Positions 51,291 through 64,000 of a stretch of DNA of 64,000 nt are shown piece by piece. The stretch comes from Strix aluco (Eukaryota; Chordata; Aves; Strigiformes; Strigidae), in the NCBI RefSeq assembly GCF_031877795.1, contig NC_133932.1, positions 72,963,937 to 73,027,936 of the forward strand. Direction: 5' to 3'. How positions within the stretch are numbered: position 1 is the stretch's first letter; each line of letters begins with the position of its first letter. A program made the position numbers and the translations under genes. Under the pieces are notes generated by a model that worked only from the letters and a program-made list of their open reading frames with translations, searched no databases and was not told the DNA's origin.

Positions 51291-51405
51291 TGTCCTGGTT
51301 TTGGCTCACGCTATTTTCACTATTATTCTCATACTAAATCCAGAACACAGAACTGTACCGGCTACTAGGAAGAAAATTAACTCTATCCCAGCTGAAACCA
51401 GGACA
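51291..51405 (-). mobile_element. Short solo-LTR derivative, avian ERV family
   Basis: A 115-base element bounded by TGTCCTGGTTTTGGCT and, inverted at the other end, TGTCCTGGTTTCAGCT (14 of 16 match). Read on the minus strand, its first 70 or so bases match the start of the LTR at 54706-55293 (shared TTAATTTTCTTC block). It then lacks nearly all of the LTR body. Flanks AGAGG and ACAGG could be a diverged 5-base target duplication (4 of 5). It is best explained as an internally deleted LTR of the same family. It has no coding capacity. Confidence 0.75.
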
Positions 51406-54400
51406 ACAGGAAACCAGGATTACTGGTTTAGATTGTATTTGCAGTTTCCACGCTAATTTAGGTAGGATGAATCCCTTAGTTGTAGGGTTGTAAGTGTTTG
51501 TATTTAAAGCAAGCTTTTAAGGCTTAGTATTACAAGCCCGATCCAAACCACAAAGAAATGAATTTAGAGATTGCTTACATCTTTGCAGAGGCTCACCTAA
51601 AAAATAGTGCTAACACATATAGTAACTTTTGGGGCTCACTGAAAGATGGATGTAGTGTGTAATCTCCTCTGTGTTGCCAGTTAGACAGCAATGAATAACT
51701 TTCCTAAAAAATAGGAATGATCACAGCAACTAGTCTGGTAAGTGTGTGCACATTTGCATGGAATTGTGCTGTTGCTTGGTAGCTGAGGTGAAAAATGGGC
51801 CACTAAACTAGCACTGTTTAGGAAAGATGTTCAATCTGATCATGAGAAATCCCTTTGGGAATCGATTTAAAAGACCAAGAACAATACTCGGAGTTCTGTT
51901 ACTATCCAGGTTTTTTTACTTTCAAAAAATTTTTTCAAAACAGATGTTCTCAATTTTTCATCAGTGATGACGGCCAAAATTGTGTATAGGCTTATCAAAA
52001 CCAGTAATTAAAAAATCTAGTTCTTGTGCATGGTGAAGGGCAATACACTCTGGAAAGAGATGCATTCAAGCTAATAGTGGGGAAGTACTTTCCAAAATAA
52101 ACATCTTTAATACTAGGATGGTTTTTTGTTTGTTTTCAAATCCAGATTTGCCTGTCTTGGTTAAATAAAAGTTATTTTAGAGTGTGTTTTTTATCTCAGT
52201 AAATCAATCACAGAAATGGTTAAGAGGGAAGAAAAAGAAAAACCAAGCCCTAGACCTAAGCCCCCACCTCTGATGGTAACATCTACATTGTGGAAGAGTA
52301 ATGCAATAGCTTGATTCCATAGATTAGGAATGATTCAGTGTTTTGTTTACATTATTTGTCAATCTCTTCAGCATCCTAGAGGAGAACACTTCCTTCCTGG
52401 CAGATGGCAGCCCCAGGGCCATGCACCTGCCATTACAAGCACTACGCACTAGTAATCTACCCCAGCATCGCTGTTGACAAGAGGCTAATGATTGGAGACT
52501 GTCTGCCTGACAGCCTAAACAAAATAGGAACATATTTGTCCTTCAGCGAGGGTCTGAGAGATCTTAGGAAGGACAGTCAGGACAGTATACTGAAGAATTA
52601 TAATAGAATTTAATTTAGACCTCTTCAGTAGTGTGTGCAGTGCGAGCCACTTTGAAGATGATGCTGCAGAAAACAAACGATGTCTCAAAGAAAGGATTTT
52701 CTGTTTCTCTGGCGGAGTGATCACTGACTTTATATTAATAGCTCTGTGTTGGTGGGAGGAAGGCTTGTGTGCGGGAAGCGGGGGGTCGTATGTGCTTGTG
52801 CAGGGCTCTGTCTTGTGCTGGTAAATGGGGCCAAAGTGGTGTTGTTAGAGAGTCAGAATGTCTCTTTAATTGTTTGAGTGGTATGTTTGGTGCTTGCATA
52901 ATGCATTCCCGTTTCAATCATTTGATTTGTAATACTATATGTTTTTATTATGTCATTAGGCCAGCGTGTCTAACTTTACCTTTTGTTCATTTCTCTTACA
53001 TGTTTATGAGTGCTTGCTTTACTTCTTTGAAATGAGTGTGGGCGATATTGCTAGGGGACGCTACCCAAGGCAAGGGTCTCTTTGAAGTAGGCCAGGATGT
53101 TCTTTGCTAAATTTAAAAACTACCCAAATATTACCCAGAGTTTGTAGAGTATTAAGCAGGATTACATGACGCATGGATTAGACATTGTTGAGCTGCTTGT
53201 TTTTGTTTGAAGGGGTCAGAAATGGAGGCACTGGGGCTCTAGCATGATGCCAAAACAGCAAACTTGCTGATACCAGAAACAGCCTAAGTTTCTTAGAAAC
53301 AGTAGAGCACAGTGGAGAATTTTCCAAGCTTTTCCAAGTGATGCTTTAGAAAAATTTGTTTGATACGTGCCATGATGATGAGTGTAAGGTATGAAACTCA
53401 TTGTTCCATTGGGTCTTAATTTCCAAATCTGTTTCACAGATACTTTAAAGTAGACTAAGAACAACACTGTAAGTGCAACTTCAAGCAGAGGACTTTGCTT
53501 CTCTTCAGTCAAAGACAAATCAATAAATCATTCCAGTAACAGTGGGAAAATCATGTCAATGAAATAAGATCTAAGCAGTTTTAGATTTGCCTCTTGCGTT
53601 GTGTCCTCCTAGGCAGTGTATTATTTAAAACCAGTGTTTAAGGCAGTCCTAATGTTTGGTTTAACCCCTCATTAAATTGGGTAGCATTCTCAAACGAATG
53701 TATGGAATGAGAATTCAGAAGATTTTTTTTTTTTTGTTTGGATCCAGGCTTTTGCTCACCAGAAGTCATAAGACTGAATGAACAAGACACCTGACAGTCT
53801 TTCGGGGGAGAGTTAGGCTTAACCCTTACGTAGCAGACAGTAGTGTTGAACACTTGCTCAAGAACAAGAAAGCAATAATGATGCTGGCTTAGTCTGCCTT
53901 CCCTGATGGAGATAACTGAGGTTATAGAAAGTTATTTGCAATAACTGTTAATGCTACATTTTAGCATTATTTAAAATAAATAAGAATAGAATTGATAAAT
54001 GGATGCAAACTGCATCAGTTTGCTAGTTAATGCAAAACCCCTTTACATCACCAAGTTGACTGCTTCAACTACCGTGGTCTCGCCAGTGCTTGAATTATTG
54101 AGAAGTTATGGTATAAATTTCTTCTGTAGTCTTTTTATCATTTTCTCTGATACTGTTTTTTTTTTTTTTTCAAAAACTCCAGTGAGTGGTTCCAGTTTAC
54201 TTTAAAAGGCAGACCAAATGTCAGGTTATGTGTCTAACCAAAACTTTCACTGATACCCAAAAGAGACTCCTTGCCAGAGAATTATGAGATTTGGATCTGG
54301 AAGATGGAGGTAGAATTCTTCTGTAAGGTGGTTGCACTCGGTTGTGTTAGAATGTCATTCATTTTTTACAATGTAACCATCTGGAAAAGTTTATAGGAGG

Positions 54401-54705
54401 GTGGATTTGCATCTTTTACAACAGGTTTCAGTCCTGAGCAATTACTTCTGCCAGAATTAATGAAATATAACTATAGGAATACTGTCTCTTTAACATAACA
54501 AAAAGTTACTCTTTTATTGTAACAATCTTGTACAGAAACTATTGATAAAGATTTCTGATGGTGATTAATATTAAAAGTTTGTGAACTATGGAAAGTCACT
54601 TTATTATAATAATTATTTACAACTAATCAGTTTTGATATAGCATAAAACTGAACATTTATGTTTGGATTTGGAATTAAACTTGTGTAACTTAATACATAA
54701 TTCCC

Positions 54706-55293
54706 TGTCATGGTTTAACCCCAGCTGGCAATTAAGTACCACACAGCCGCTCACTTATTCTACCCTGATGGGTTGGGGGAGAGAATTAGAAGAATAAAAG
54801 TGAGAAAACTCGTGGGTCGAGATAAAGACAGTTTAACAGGTAAAGCAAAAGCCACGCATGCAAGCACAGCAAAACAAAGAATTCATTCACCACTTCCCAT
54901 TGGCAGGCAGGTGCTCAGCCATCACCAGGAAAGCAGGGCTCCATCACGAGTAACCATTACCTGGGAAGACAAATGCCATCACTCTGAATGTCCCCCCCCT
55001 CCTTCTTCCCCCAGCTTTATATGCTGGGCATGATGTCATATGGTCCAGGATGTCCCTTTGGTCAGTTGGGGTCAGCTGTCCCGGCTGTGTCCCCTCCCAG
55101 CCTCTTGTGCACCCCCAGCCTGCTCGCTGTGGGGTGGGGTGAGGCAGAAAAGGCCTTGACTCTGTGTGAGCACTGCTCAGCAATAACTAAAACATCCCTG
55201 TGTTATCAACACTGTTTCCAGCACAAATCCAAAACATAGCCCTTACCATCTACTCTGAAGAAAATTAACTCAATCCCTGCCAAAACCAGCACA
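54706..55293 (-). mobile_element. Solo LTR of an avian endogenous retrovirus
   Basis: A 588-base LTR starting TGTCATGGTTT and ending AAACCAGCACA, giving TG...CA ends with near-matching short inverted termini. It is flanked on both sides by the perfect 5-base duplication TTCCC (54701-54705 and 55294-55298), which proves it was inserted as a unit and that no internal retroviral region remains. The transcribed sense is on the minus strand, where a TATA-like ATATAAAG lies at about 55014-55022. The end at 54706-54830 (minus-strand 3' part) resembles the R/U5 side of widespread avian ERV LTRs. No retroviral gene is present. Subfamily name not assigned. Confidence 0.9.
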
Positions 55294-56621
55294 TTCCCTC
55301 AATGATGAAGTTACAGAATTAGGGCTCATGTCTTAGAGAAATGACTGTGTAGAGAAGCATTAGGAATAAACATGTAATAAAAAATGTACATGATCCCGAG
55401 GCACAGAATACTCGAGAGAATTTGCCATAAACTCAAAATGGTTAGTACTTACTACATTATAATCCCAATACTCTAACAGTTACTCTCACAAATACCACCG
55501 AGAGATTCTGACATGCACCAGTGAGTGCTAGTATTACACTGCTTGCTTTTGGATATCTAAAGAAAGGTAACTTACTACACTGTTTTGTTTTAATCTTTAA
55601 CTGTCAAATTAAAATCCTGTCAATATAAGCTTTTAACTTTAACTGTAGCTGGTGTATTTTTAAATAAATAGTAGATTGTGTGGGTTCTAAATAAATAAAT
55701 TGGTAGTACTCAGTTGTTGAATGATAGCCAATAGGATGATTTCCAGATACAAAAGCAGCAATGTATTTTAGCACTAAGTGATTTCTAATCCAGGTCCTCT
55801 CTTAATTTTTTTCTGTTAGTATGAATGTTCAAGTCACAGTAAACTAAAAGCTATGTAAGATACGGTAACATGAGATTGTCAATCCGTTATTTAAAAAAAG
55901 AAAAAAAATCGTAACATGATAGTAGTGAAATAGCTGGACTTTTTTGTTATTGATTTTTAGTAGAACTAGAATTCAGCCCTCAGGAAGTAAATTGATGGAC
56001 TTTTATTTTAATAAATGTATACTTGACTATGCTAGGAAGTGGAAACAATAGACTTAGATCTTGCAGCTTGAGTGAGCATGGTCAAACTGGTGTGCCTGGA
56101 TGCAGAGGGAGCTGGTCTGTGCTGTGAATGAGCTGTGTAGGATGTTTAAATACCATGCTGCTGTTTGATGGAGTTGTTGCGAGAAGTCATTTAGGGAATC
56201 ATTTCAGACTCGCAGAAGACTCTGGAAATCTTGAGTCTGTTTCATGGGTCACAAACATGGCAAGCTTTAATTTGCCGTACTGGCCGTGTGGGTGCTGTGT
56301 TGTCATATTAAAAGAAAATACTGCAACATTTTCTATTCCTCTTACTCCTCAGTAGATGTTTTCCATTTTCTTTGTACTCATAGAATGGCTATTGTCGCTT
56401 TTACAATGTGGTAACATTTCAACCATACCATTTTAAAAAACATATTGAGAGTTATTTACATGGTGTTTCTGGTCATGTAGACTCAGGCCTATATTCTACT
56501 TATTTTTACTCTGCCAAAGAAAATACTTGTATTGATTTTTACTAATAATTTCCATATCGTTATAGTGCAGCTTGCTCTGTTTCCTTAATTAAACATAGGA
56601 AGAACAGAATGTTGATGTTTT

Positions 56622-56639
56622 AAAAAAAAAAAAAAAAAA
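56622..56639 (+). repeat. A18 homopolymer
   Basis: Eighteen As in the intron. No retroposed body recognised upstream. Confidence 0.8.
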
Positions 56640-59600
56640 TGTGCTGGGACTTTAGAACGTGTACCTGGAAAATAGTCAGCTCTTTGGAGGATTGATGTGT
56701 AGGAGACAACTTTAGACTCTCCACCTTGAGCAGAGTGAGGTGTAGACATCTTGTCCTTAGTCGGGCATCTTAACTCTGAAGATGTTCTTGGTATTTCCTG
56801 TTAGTTTGCTTTAGATCCCAGCCCCTTACCAGGCTTGTCATCTTGAGGCATTTTCCCATTTTGTAAAGGGCTATTTAAGCAGCCGACGCTTCTTCATGCG
56901 GCTCTGGAGGCAAAGTTCTATTAAATTCTGAAGATGGCAAAACAGTAGACAAATAAGTCTTTTATTGAAACCGTATGTTAAATTCTTTCTTTGCAATCTT
57001 TTAATATTTTTTTTAATCATGTAAACCCATTGTTTTATTGGAGTGTGAAGTGGCTTCATCTCAGTCATTAGTGTAGCTGTGGTTTTGTGTGTATGTGTAT
57101 GTACCTGAGTAAGATCTTAATTTGGCTTCTGTAAGTCAAAGAAACATTTCACATTTTGGTGTGTCTTAAAATATATTAACTTGTTATTTGCATCAGATAC
57201 AGACAAAGCAAATTCTTATCTGGGAGAAGGAAGTAAAGGGTATTTGATACATAAAGCCTGTTGTCTCATCCTAAAAAGAATTCTATTCAGTAATTGTTAG
57301 TTAATCCAGGAGCAGGAAACGTGTCCAAATTCTGTGATTTAGTTTAGGAAAAACACTGGAAATAAGTGGTACCCATATTAGTACAGGATACAGCATAGTG
57401 GGGCTATGACTGTAACTGTCGGATGAACAGCATTGCCATCTGTCTTTTAATTCTGAAATTCTGTTTCTTCATTGGGTCAGATGCTACCAGAGGTTTTTTT
57501 TTTTCTCCTAGTATGTGTGTTAGTCTTGGTGTATGTGGTGGCACCTTTCTTAAACTTCTCCTCTGCTTTTGTAATGCGGTAACTTTTTATTTGACAGAGG
57601 TTTCCAAGATTTTTCATAGCAGTGACGAGATATTAATAGGGAGGCTTGGAACCATTTCTCTTTCTCATGTATTGTCTTGGGTCCCTTTTTGGGCCATTTG
57701 TGACCACATAATATCTTTCTGGAATAGTGATAATTAATAGCTTGAATTAATTTTTTCAATGTACTTTAATTAAAAATAGCTACTGGAAATATACTGATAT
57801 GGTATAAAGTAGTCCGTGTACTGTAATTTGGAAAGCTTTGATGTGGAGGAACTAGTCATTTACAGCCTGTTTGTGTTGGTTTTATCTTATGTGTGTTTTA
57901 TAGAAATTTATGGGTGATTTTGCCCAAGTCTTATTCCTGCTATATAGGAAAGTGTATCTGTCGTCTCTTGTCTCAAACATAGGTGGAATGTGGAAGACAC
58001 TCTCAAAATTGTTGTGCCTTTTATTAGTGCCTCAGGTTGATTGGTTGGTTGGTTTTTCCTCCTTGTAAACAAGTATCTTGTGACTGCTGCAGAAAAGTTT
58101 TGGTAGGGTTGTTTAGCACAGACGCAATGGAATTATTTGCAAGCTGAGGGAGAATATTCCAGAGGAGACCATTTATCCATGCTTTTCCTGACAGGTGTTG
58201 TGTAATTCAGCTGTGCTGGGCTTCTGTTTTGGTCTGATGGACACAAAAGTATAATTAAAAGGCAGAAATATCTTCGTCTGAGGCCGCAGGATGACCACAG
58301 GACTTCAAAATCTTAGGGGACTTTAATGTAGGTGTTCTGAGTGAAGCTGCTTAATGCCTCCTGTGTTGCACATTCCAGGTCAAGTGTCTCCAGTATGTCC
58401 TAAGGGTCCATGTTCCTGTTTTAGATTTCCACATACATGGTGGGTTTTTTGGTCTGGCCAGTATTCTTGCATTTTAAGTAGAACTGAGAGGTTTGGCCCG
58501 TTCTGTAGACACCTCATTTGCACCTTATAGGAGCCTACCGAAACAGTCCTCTTAAAATAGGGATCTGGCATCCATAAGTAGTCACTGGAAGGATACAGGT
58601 GCCTTTTAAGTATTGAAGAGGCTGGTCAAAGCCAGACTTGAAGATTGGCACAAATCTGTCTTCCCTGACTATAGAGGGAGCCTATACACTTGGCGTAAAT
58701 GGAACATCTAACTTCCAGAGGTCTGTGGCTTGTGAAATCAAACTTGCTATGTGGAGTCTATTTTAAGCAGAAGGACTTGAAATGAGACTGATATTCATAT
58801 GTGGATCAGCTGGCATAGCTAAGTATTCCTGCCTGACCTGGACTGTACTCTAGTTAGTTGATGATGTATTGTACTTGTTCAGTAAATGTGAAATTAAAAG
58901 GGATTTGTGTTTTCTCTAGCTATGCAGCTGCTGCACTGTTGGCTGAATGCTTTTCAATATATTTCCTGGTCAATCACAATATGTGAAATATGCAGTCGTA
59001 TCAGGGCCTTAGCACTTGAAGCAAACTCGGGCTTTAAAGGCACAGATGCCTTGGAGGAAATGCTGGTATTTTGCAATGTATTTCTTGATGCGTGTTGTCT
59101 GCGATCTTTCCTTTTCCATTCTTTGCAGAGCATCCTTCTGAAACACCATCTTCACTTTATAAAGTCTCACTTACTGCATGGTATCCTACAGGAAGTTAAA
59201 GTTCCTTAATGTGAGGTCCTGAAGTGTTCATCACACCTATTTGAGATGTCCTAAGCAGCTTTAAAGAGCTGGGATGCTGTCAATGGGAGGAAATACACGC
59301 AGGTCTTTACGTACTGGAAAACCTCCCTGAAGCGTAGGGGAATTCTCTGCTGAGCATCATGGGACTAGAGCCAAACTCTTAAGTATCCCATCTTAAGTGA
59401 CAAAGATAGTTTTTAATCTGTTTTATAGAAACAGTCCCAGCAACATAATACAATTTCAAAAAGATGACAGTGTCAGTTATATAGTCGTGTGGTCAGATAT
59501 ATTGCTATAAGTAAAATGTATTTTTCAAAAATGCTATATGAGGTACCGATGAGCCTATTTAAGAAAACTAAGTGTCATTGGTTGCTAATAAACATATTTA

Positions 59601-62600
59601 CTGGCAACAAATCAGGGGAGCCATAAAATAAAACAAAACAAAGATACCTGTGTGAGAGCACTTGGGAGAGGAAGGAAAAACAGAACTGGTGAAACAGTAG
59701 AGTACAGCTCAGTTTGTGTAAATATTTACTGAGAGCTCTTGTAATTACAGAAGAAAGTGCATCTTGCTCTGGAGTTAGCAATATAGCACATAAATGTTGC
59801 TAAAGTTTTTGGTCTTTTTTTTTTTAAAGTCTCTTTGAAGTTTTGAGAAGAGTGCTGTGAAAGCACACTATACTCTGGCAGCATGGTATTTTTCATATTT
59901 TAACAAATATTATTTTTTTTCTTGGGGAAGGTAACCTTTTGTACTGCAGGTCTGAAAAATGATGAAATAAGTGCTGTTTTCTAAGCTGAGATTCACTGCA
60001 TGTCTCAGATACTCTTGTTCCTTAGGGTAGGTAAAATTTGACATTCTGCATTCACCTTTTTTAGCTGCCTTTCTTAAAAGTGAAGCTTTAGCATCTGTTT
60101 GGTCTTGCAGAGCTAATGAATGTGGGCTTGCTTCACTTTATTTCTGCAGTAAACTATCAGATGAGGAGGATTCAAGGTGCATCTGATGGAGCTGGGAACA
60201 ATCTCATTCATTCAGTACAATCTGTGTTTCTTGCTTGAGAAAGACAGTAAAATATGAGTAAATTACCAGAGGAGGTAATTACTCTATATGCTTTCTGCTA
60301 TCACAAGTTATTTTATGGCCAGCTTCCAATTTTTGAAACTGGTGTTCTCAGAAGATAAATTTTAACCACCAATGTTACTTTTCTAAACAGTTTACTAAGC
60401 TTTTTGCCTCTGCTTTCCAACAGAGTATCGGTTAACCTCCAGGAGTGATATATGGATGATATTTATGATGCCCATGTGACAAAAATACATCCTCTCCTTT
60501 TATGTTTTAACATAATACTAGCTTCTGTATGCAATACAATCCATATCAGCTTCAGAAAGGAATGTGAATTCATCTCAAGATTAAATTCAGAGCAGGAAGT
60601 TACAGGTGCCCCTGTTTGTTTTAAAAATGCAACATAATTTTTTTTTTTTTTTAATTTTTCTAACATTTCTTAGAAATGCATTTCATGCAAGGGAGAATAC
60701 AATCCAGTTTGTAAATAAGAAATCTACAAATAAGTTCTTGGAGACATTGTTTTGTTTTGATTACTAGGGCATTTGTTTATTGAAGGAGTAGTAGGAAACG
60801 TCTGCTGGGGGACTCTGTTAGAGAAAGAGTGGCTGTTTTCAAGAAGGCTTATTGGGTTGCTGTAGAGTGATAAGTATTAAGGTTCAAGCAGATGAAGCTG
60901 TTGAAATCAAAAGGGACAGGGCACCTCGCTAAATTTATGAATCTGGCTTTCAGACAGTATCCACTGTGCCAAGCGTAGCTGTGGGTTGCAAGCCTATAGT
61001 CCCAAGGAAGTTAATGAGAGCTCAGCTCATGGTCATTAATGAGCTGGCTAAGAGTACCTTTATAAACATTATCTGGAGAGATGGATCATAGCCCCACTGT
61101 GTACCTGAGAAAAGGTTAAGATGTTTTGATCATTCCCTGTGGAGGTATTATGAAGTATTTGCTTAAACTCAACTCTTTTGGTTCTGGGCTCTGGGATGTG
61201 TCTCCCAAATCCCATGTCTGAACTGTGGGAACAAGGCATGTTCCAGGTCCTGGGTTCATGGCATGGACACTCCAGACCCCTTCTGACTGCATGGAAGGTG
61301 ACAGAAGGCGGCCCAGGTTTGCATCATCCCCCAACTCCTGTCCTGTCCCCTGGTACTCATCTAGGGGGGAAGCCCAGCCTCAGGCAGGGAGGGAGTCCCT
61401 GTGCACTGCAGTGAGTTCTCTGGTGGCTTCCCATAATTATCTTGCTTATAGCTCAGGACTTCAGGGCTATCAGCTGAGCCCACTTGCCTCATTTCAGGTG
61501 TAGCCATAATCATTTCTGAGTATCTTAAATTGTGACTGCTTTCTCTGTCTAAATCTAAGACTGAATTTATGTATTTTCATTTTATGTTACATAGATTACA
61601 TTTAACAGATGCCACAGGGGTAAGGAGTATAGCTGAATACAGCAAGACACATAGATGATTATAAAATAGCAACTGTAATACTCTAAGGAGCAGAAGTAGA
61701 TCTGTAAATGCTTTTGACCAGTGATAAGCTAAACTTGTAATTCAAACAGTCAGAAATAATGTTCCTGCAGAAATATTTTTAAGGGTTAAAAAAAAATTAT
61801 TCACAGAAAATAGGTAGTTTCTCATCTTTGTGTTGTGCAGTGTGTCCGTGATGGCATACTGAACCTGGTGATCGCTGGTGGCTGGGTGTCACAAGAAGAA
61901 TGAGTACTGAGGTGTGTTGCAAATGAAGTGAAGGAATGTGCTCAGGGGTGATGCAATGAGGAATAGCTTCCTCTGCTTGGAGGAAGACAAGCTGGTTATG
62001 GCTTGAGCAGCAACTGGGACCCCTGTCCCTAATGTGTGATGAACTGGTAAAGCTGTGCTTTGGCTTTAGCTCCCCCTCATCATGAAAGGTTTGTAAGTGG
62101 TCTGGTAGTATGAGGAAGTTCACCTTTTCACAAGGTTTTGTTCTAATAGCTTTTTCTCACAAATTTAGACTTCCAAATTCTTTTTGCAGTGTTGTTTTCA
62201 AGCACTTTTCTGGAGGTTTTTTTTTTTTTTAGTTCTTTAATGTGTTGCTAATGGGAGCAATACGTTTGATAAGTCATAATCACAATTCTATTCAGTTAAT
62301 CTACTGAAAAATATATTATGCCTATGTTCATGCACGGTGCCTGAAACTATAGTCTCCATTAATAGAGGTTTCTAACAACAGCAATATAAAAACCCCAAAG
62401 TTTACAGAATAAAAAACCCTTTAGAATAAGGAGACTCTGGCTTTAGTCATAAAAATATTTTCTCTTTTTTTGATACAAACATTTGTATATAGAAGCTTGA
62501 ATTATTAAGTGCAATTAAGAAAGCAAAAAGGTTATGGGCTTAACCTGATTTGTACTGCTGTACTAACAACTCCGAACTACAAGACATAGTTTTACAAGAA

Positions 62601-62974
62601 CTGGGGTAATATTACGTGCAACGAGATTGATAGCTGAAGTGAAACATATATCAGTTTAATGACTCGGTGATGATACTTCACAAGATCCAAAATTGAGAAA
62701 GTAAACTGTTCTTACATTTTCTAAGCAATGTTACCCAAAATGCACCAGCTCATTCTTCTTTCAGTGTGAGAAAAGGATCCTAACCAGATCTCATGGAAAA
62801 AAACCTCTTTAAACTTGACAGAACAAACCTCAAAAAAACTAGAGGAAAACCAATTTTCTTTGTGTAAACCTACTGAGAAAGGTTTGGTTAAAATGAAAAT
62901 AAATTGTAGGAGCTATCTGTGTCAAATATTGAGAACCTATTAGGAAATTATGTAAAAAGAGAATACCTCTTCCC

Positions 62975-62994
62975 TTTTTTTTTTTTTTTTTTTT
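62975..62994 (+). repeat. T20 homopolymer
   Basis: Twenty Ts in the intron, preceded by a CTCTTCCC pyrimidine stretch. This also resembles a polypyrimidine tract, but no AG acceptor with a supportable exon follows it closely. Confidence 0.8.
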
Positions 62995-64000
62995 GTCCTA
63001 AAGAGCAGACTTTAAGTAAATGGCCAAAATAGAGACCTTGGTAGAGAAACACTGTATGTGTGTGGATACTTTTTTCTCTTCTCACAGAAAATTTCTTTTC
63101 CCTCCCTCTACCACAGTCCGTGTACACAGTGCAACTGATTTCCCATCAAAGTGTCAGAAACCTTTTCAGGTAACATAGAGCATAGTTTTTCTCCTCCCAA
63201 GAATCCTGCAGAAAGTGTTGGCCAGCTGTACAGGGCTTTTCATCCCGGTTTTGCAGGGTTGTATAGAAGTGCTTGGGCGCTGTGTTTTTGAGCCTTTGTG
63301 TTGTGCTTTCAGGTTGTAGATAGGAAACATCCGTACGGGGCAATTGCAGTTCCTGTTGCAGCGTGTCTGAATATACAGAATAAAGGAAGGACAACATGTG
63401 ATGATACATGGACTGTGAATCTTAGCTGTACATGTGAAGTAAGACCTCAGCTTTATTGGGGGCATTAAGCTAACATGTGACATGTCCAGAAGAAGCAGAA
63501 GGAAATAATTCTTCTTGCACCCTGTAGTTCAGATGTAAAACTCCATGCTACAGAGTACTAAAGGTTTCCATGAAAGGAAGCAAAATGCAGGAGGTCCTTG
63601 GCAGGTAAATCATTAGAAGATAGATGAGAATTTGGGCAGGTATCTCTGTATTCTTGTCTTGGTTTGTATAGTCTTGCTTAAGCAGCTGCTTTTGACCCAC
63701 TGTCAGAGAGAGGAAACTGGATTAGAGGAGTCTTTAGCCTACTTCAGTGCAGCTGTTCTGTGCTGTATTGCTCATGTCACTAAACAGTTTTGGGAGGTTA
63801 TGGGGTGGTAGTGTCTTTTCGTCACGGAACGTGAAGTCTGCAACTTCTTGCCTGGCTTTGTCTTTCACTTATTGCTCTGTTACTGACTGATTCACACTGA
63901 CAATGGTGAGAACACAAAAGATTTCTAGAAAAGCATTGACAGAAATTGAAAATCATCCTTTAAAATCTTTTTCTATCTTACTACCAGATGCTCAGAGTTT

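Larger units (their letters stand above)
45277..64000 (+). other. IRS2: IRS2 intron 1 (partial; continues past window)
   Basis: Begins with a consensus donor (GTGAGT) and fills the rest of the window. It is AT-rich, in strong contrast to the exon. Contents seen: an AATAAA near its start (45415), a G-quadruplex motif (47031), a C21 run (49214), two minus-strand LTR elements (51291, 54706), and homopolymers near 56622 and 62975. Stretches between these show no gene and no exon that I can support. In mammals this intron is tens of kb long, so the last exon may lie beyond 64000. Several AG sites followed by an immediate phase-correct stop exist (see rejected items) but none is convincing. Confidence 0.75.

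Noticed and set aside
56734-56738. Possible IRS2 exon 2 start (CAG followed by AGTGA, phase-correct Glu then stop)
   Set aside because: The upstream pyrimidine tract is weak and the requirement (AG plus Glu plus stop) is so short that it occurs by chance. Similar candidates exist at about 60866 and 63364. RNA-seq junctions from 45276 would decide.
61180-61420. GC-richer stretch with overlapping + strand frames in the intron
   Set aside because: Short, no domain and no splice-site support. No repeat recognised either.
63985-64000. Acceptor-like TTACTACCAG at the window end
   Set aside because: Good pyrimidine context, but the following bases do not give the expected Glu and stop in phase. 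The window ends too soon to judge.
1-64000. Search for tRNA, rRNA, CRISPR-like arrays and operon-like gene clusters
   Set aside because: No tRNA-like internal promoter boxes, no spaced identical repeats and no clustered ORFs. The sequence is vertebrate nuclear DNA dominated by one gene.

Overview
The window looks like nuclear DNA from a bird. It contains a CR1 LINE with the typical CR1 3' end (30505-31462), a much older CR1 copy (27039-27945), and two solo LTR-type elements of an avian endogenous-retrovirus family (51291-51405, 54706-55293). The background is AT-rich and almost gene-free. The repeat content fits a bird (probably not only galliforms), but I cannot name the species.

There is one confident protein-coding gene: IRS2, insulin receptor substrate 2, on the + strand. 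Its single large coding exon (41757-45276) carries the N-terminal PH domain, PTB domain, kinase-regulatory-loop-binding segment and a long tail of tyrosine docking motifs. The exon ends in a perfect splice donor, and the rest of the window (45277-64000) is the first part of a long intron. The tiny final coding exon and 3' UTR known for this gene family were not identified.

Layout: 1-35.1 kb is AT-rich intergenic DNA (by known amniote synteny, probably the side facing COL4A1/COL4A2) with one isolated GC-rich patch at 5.05-5.41 kb and two CR1 copies. At 35.15-35.83 kb lies a separate CpG island with GC-rich direct repeats and a strong G-quadruplex motif, about 6 kb upstream of the IRS2 start codon. 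From 39.48 kb the large IRS2 CpG island begins and continues through the coding exon. Its proximal part has a paired inverted/direct CCAAT arrangement, a CACGTG E-box directly joined to a forkhead-type TGTTTTG element, and an arginine-rich upstream ORF. The intron holds homopolymer tracts (including a 21-base C run), a G-quadruplex motif and the two LTR elements.

I found no operon-like or novel multi-gene system. The observations most worth following are the E-box/forkhead composite, the uORF, the possible early intronic polyadenylation of IRS2, the orphan upstream CpG island, and the deletion-derivative LTR. No tRNA, rRNA or CRISPR array was seen.
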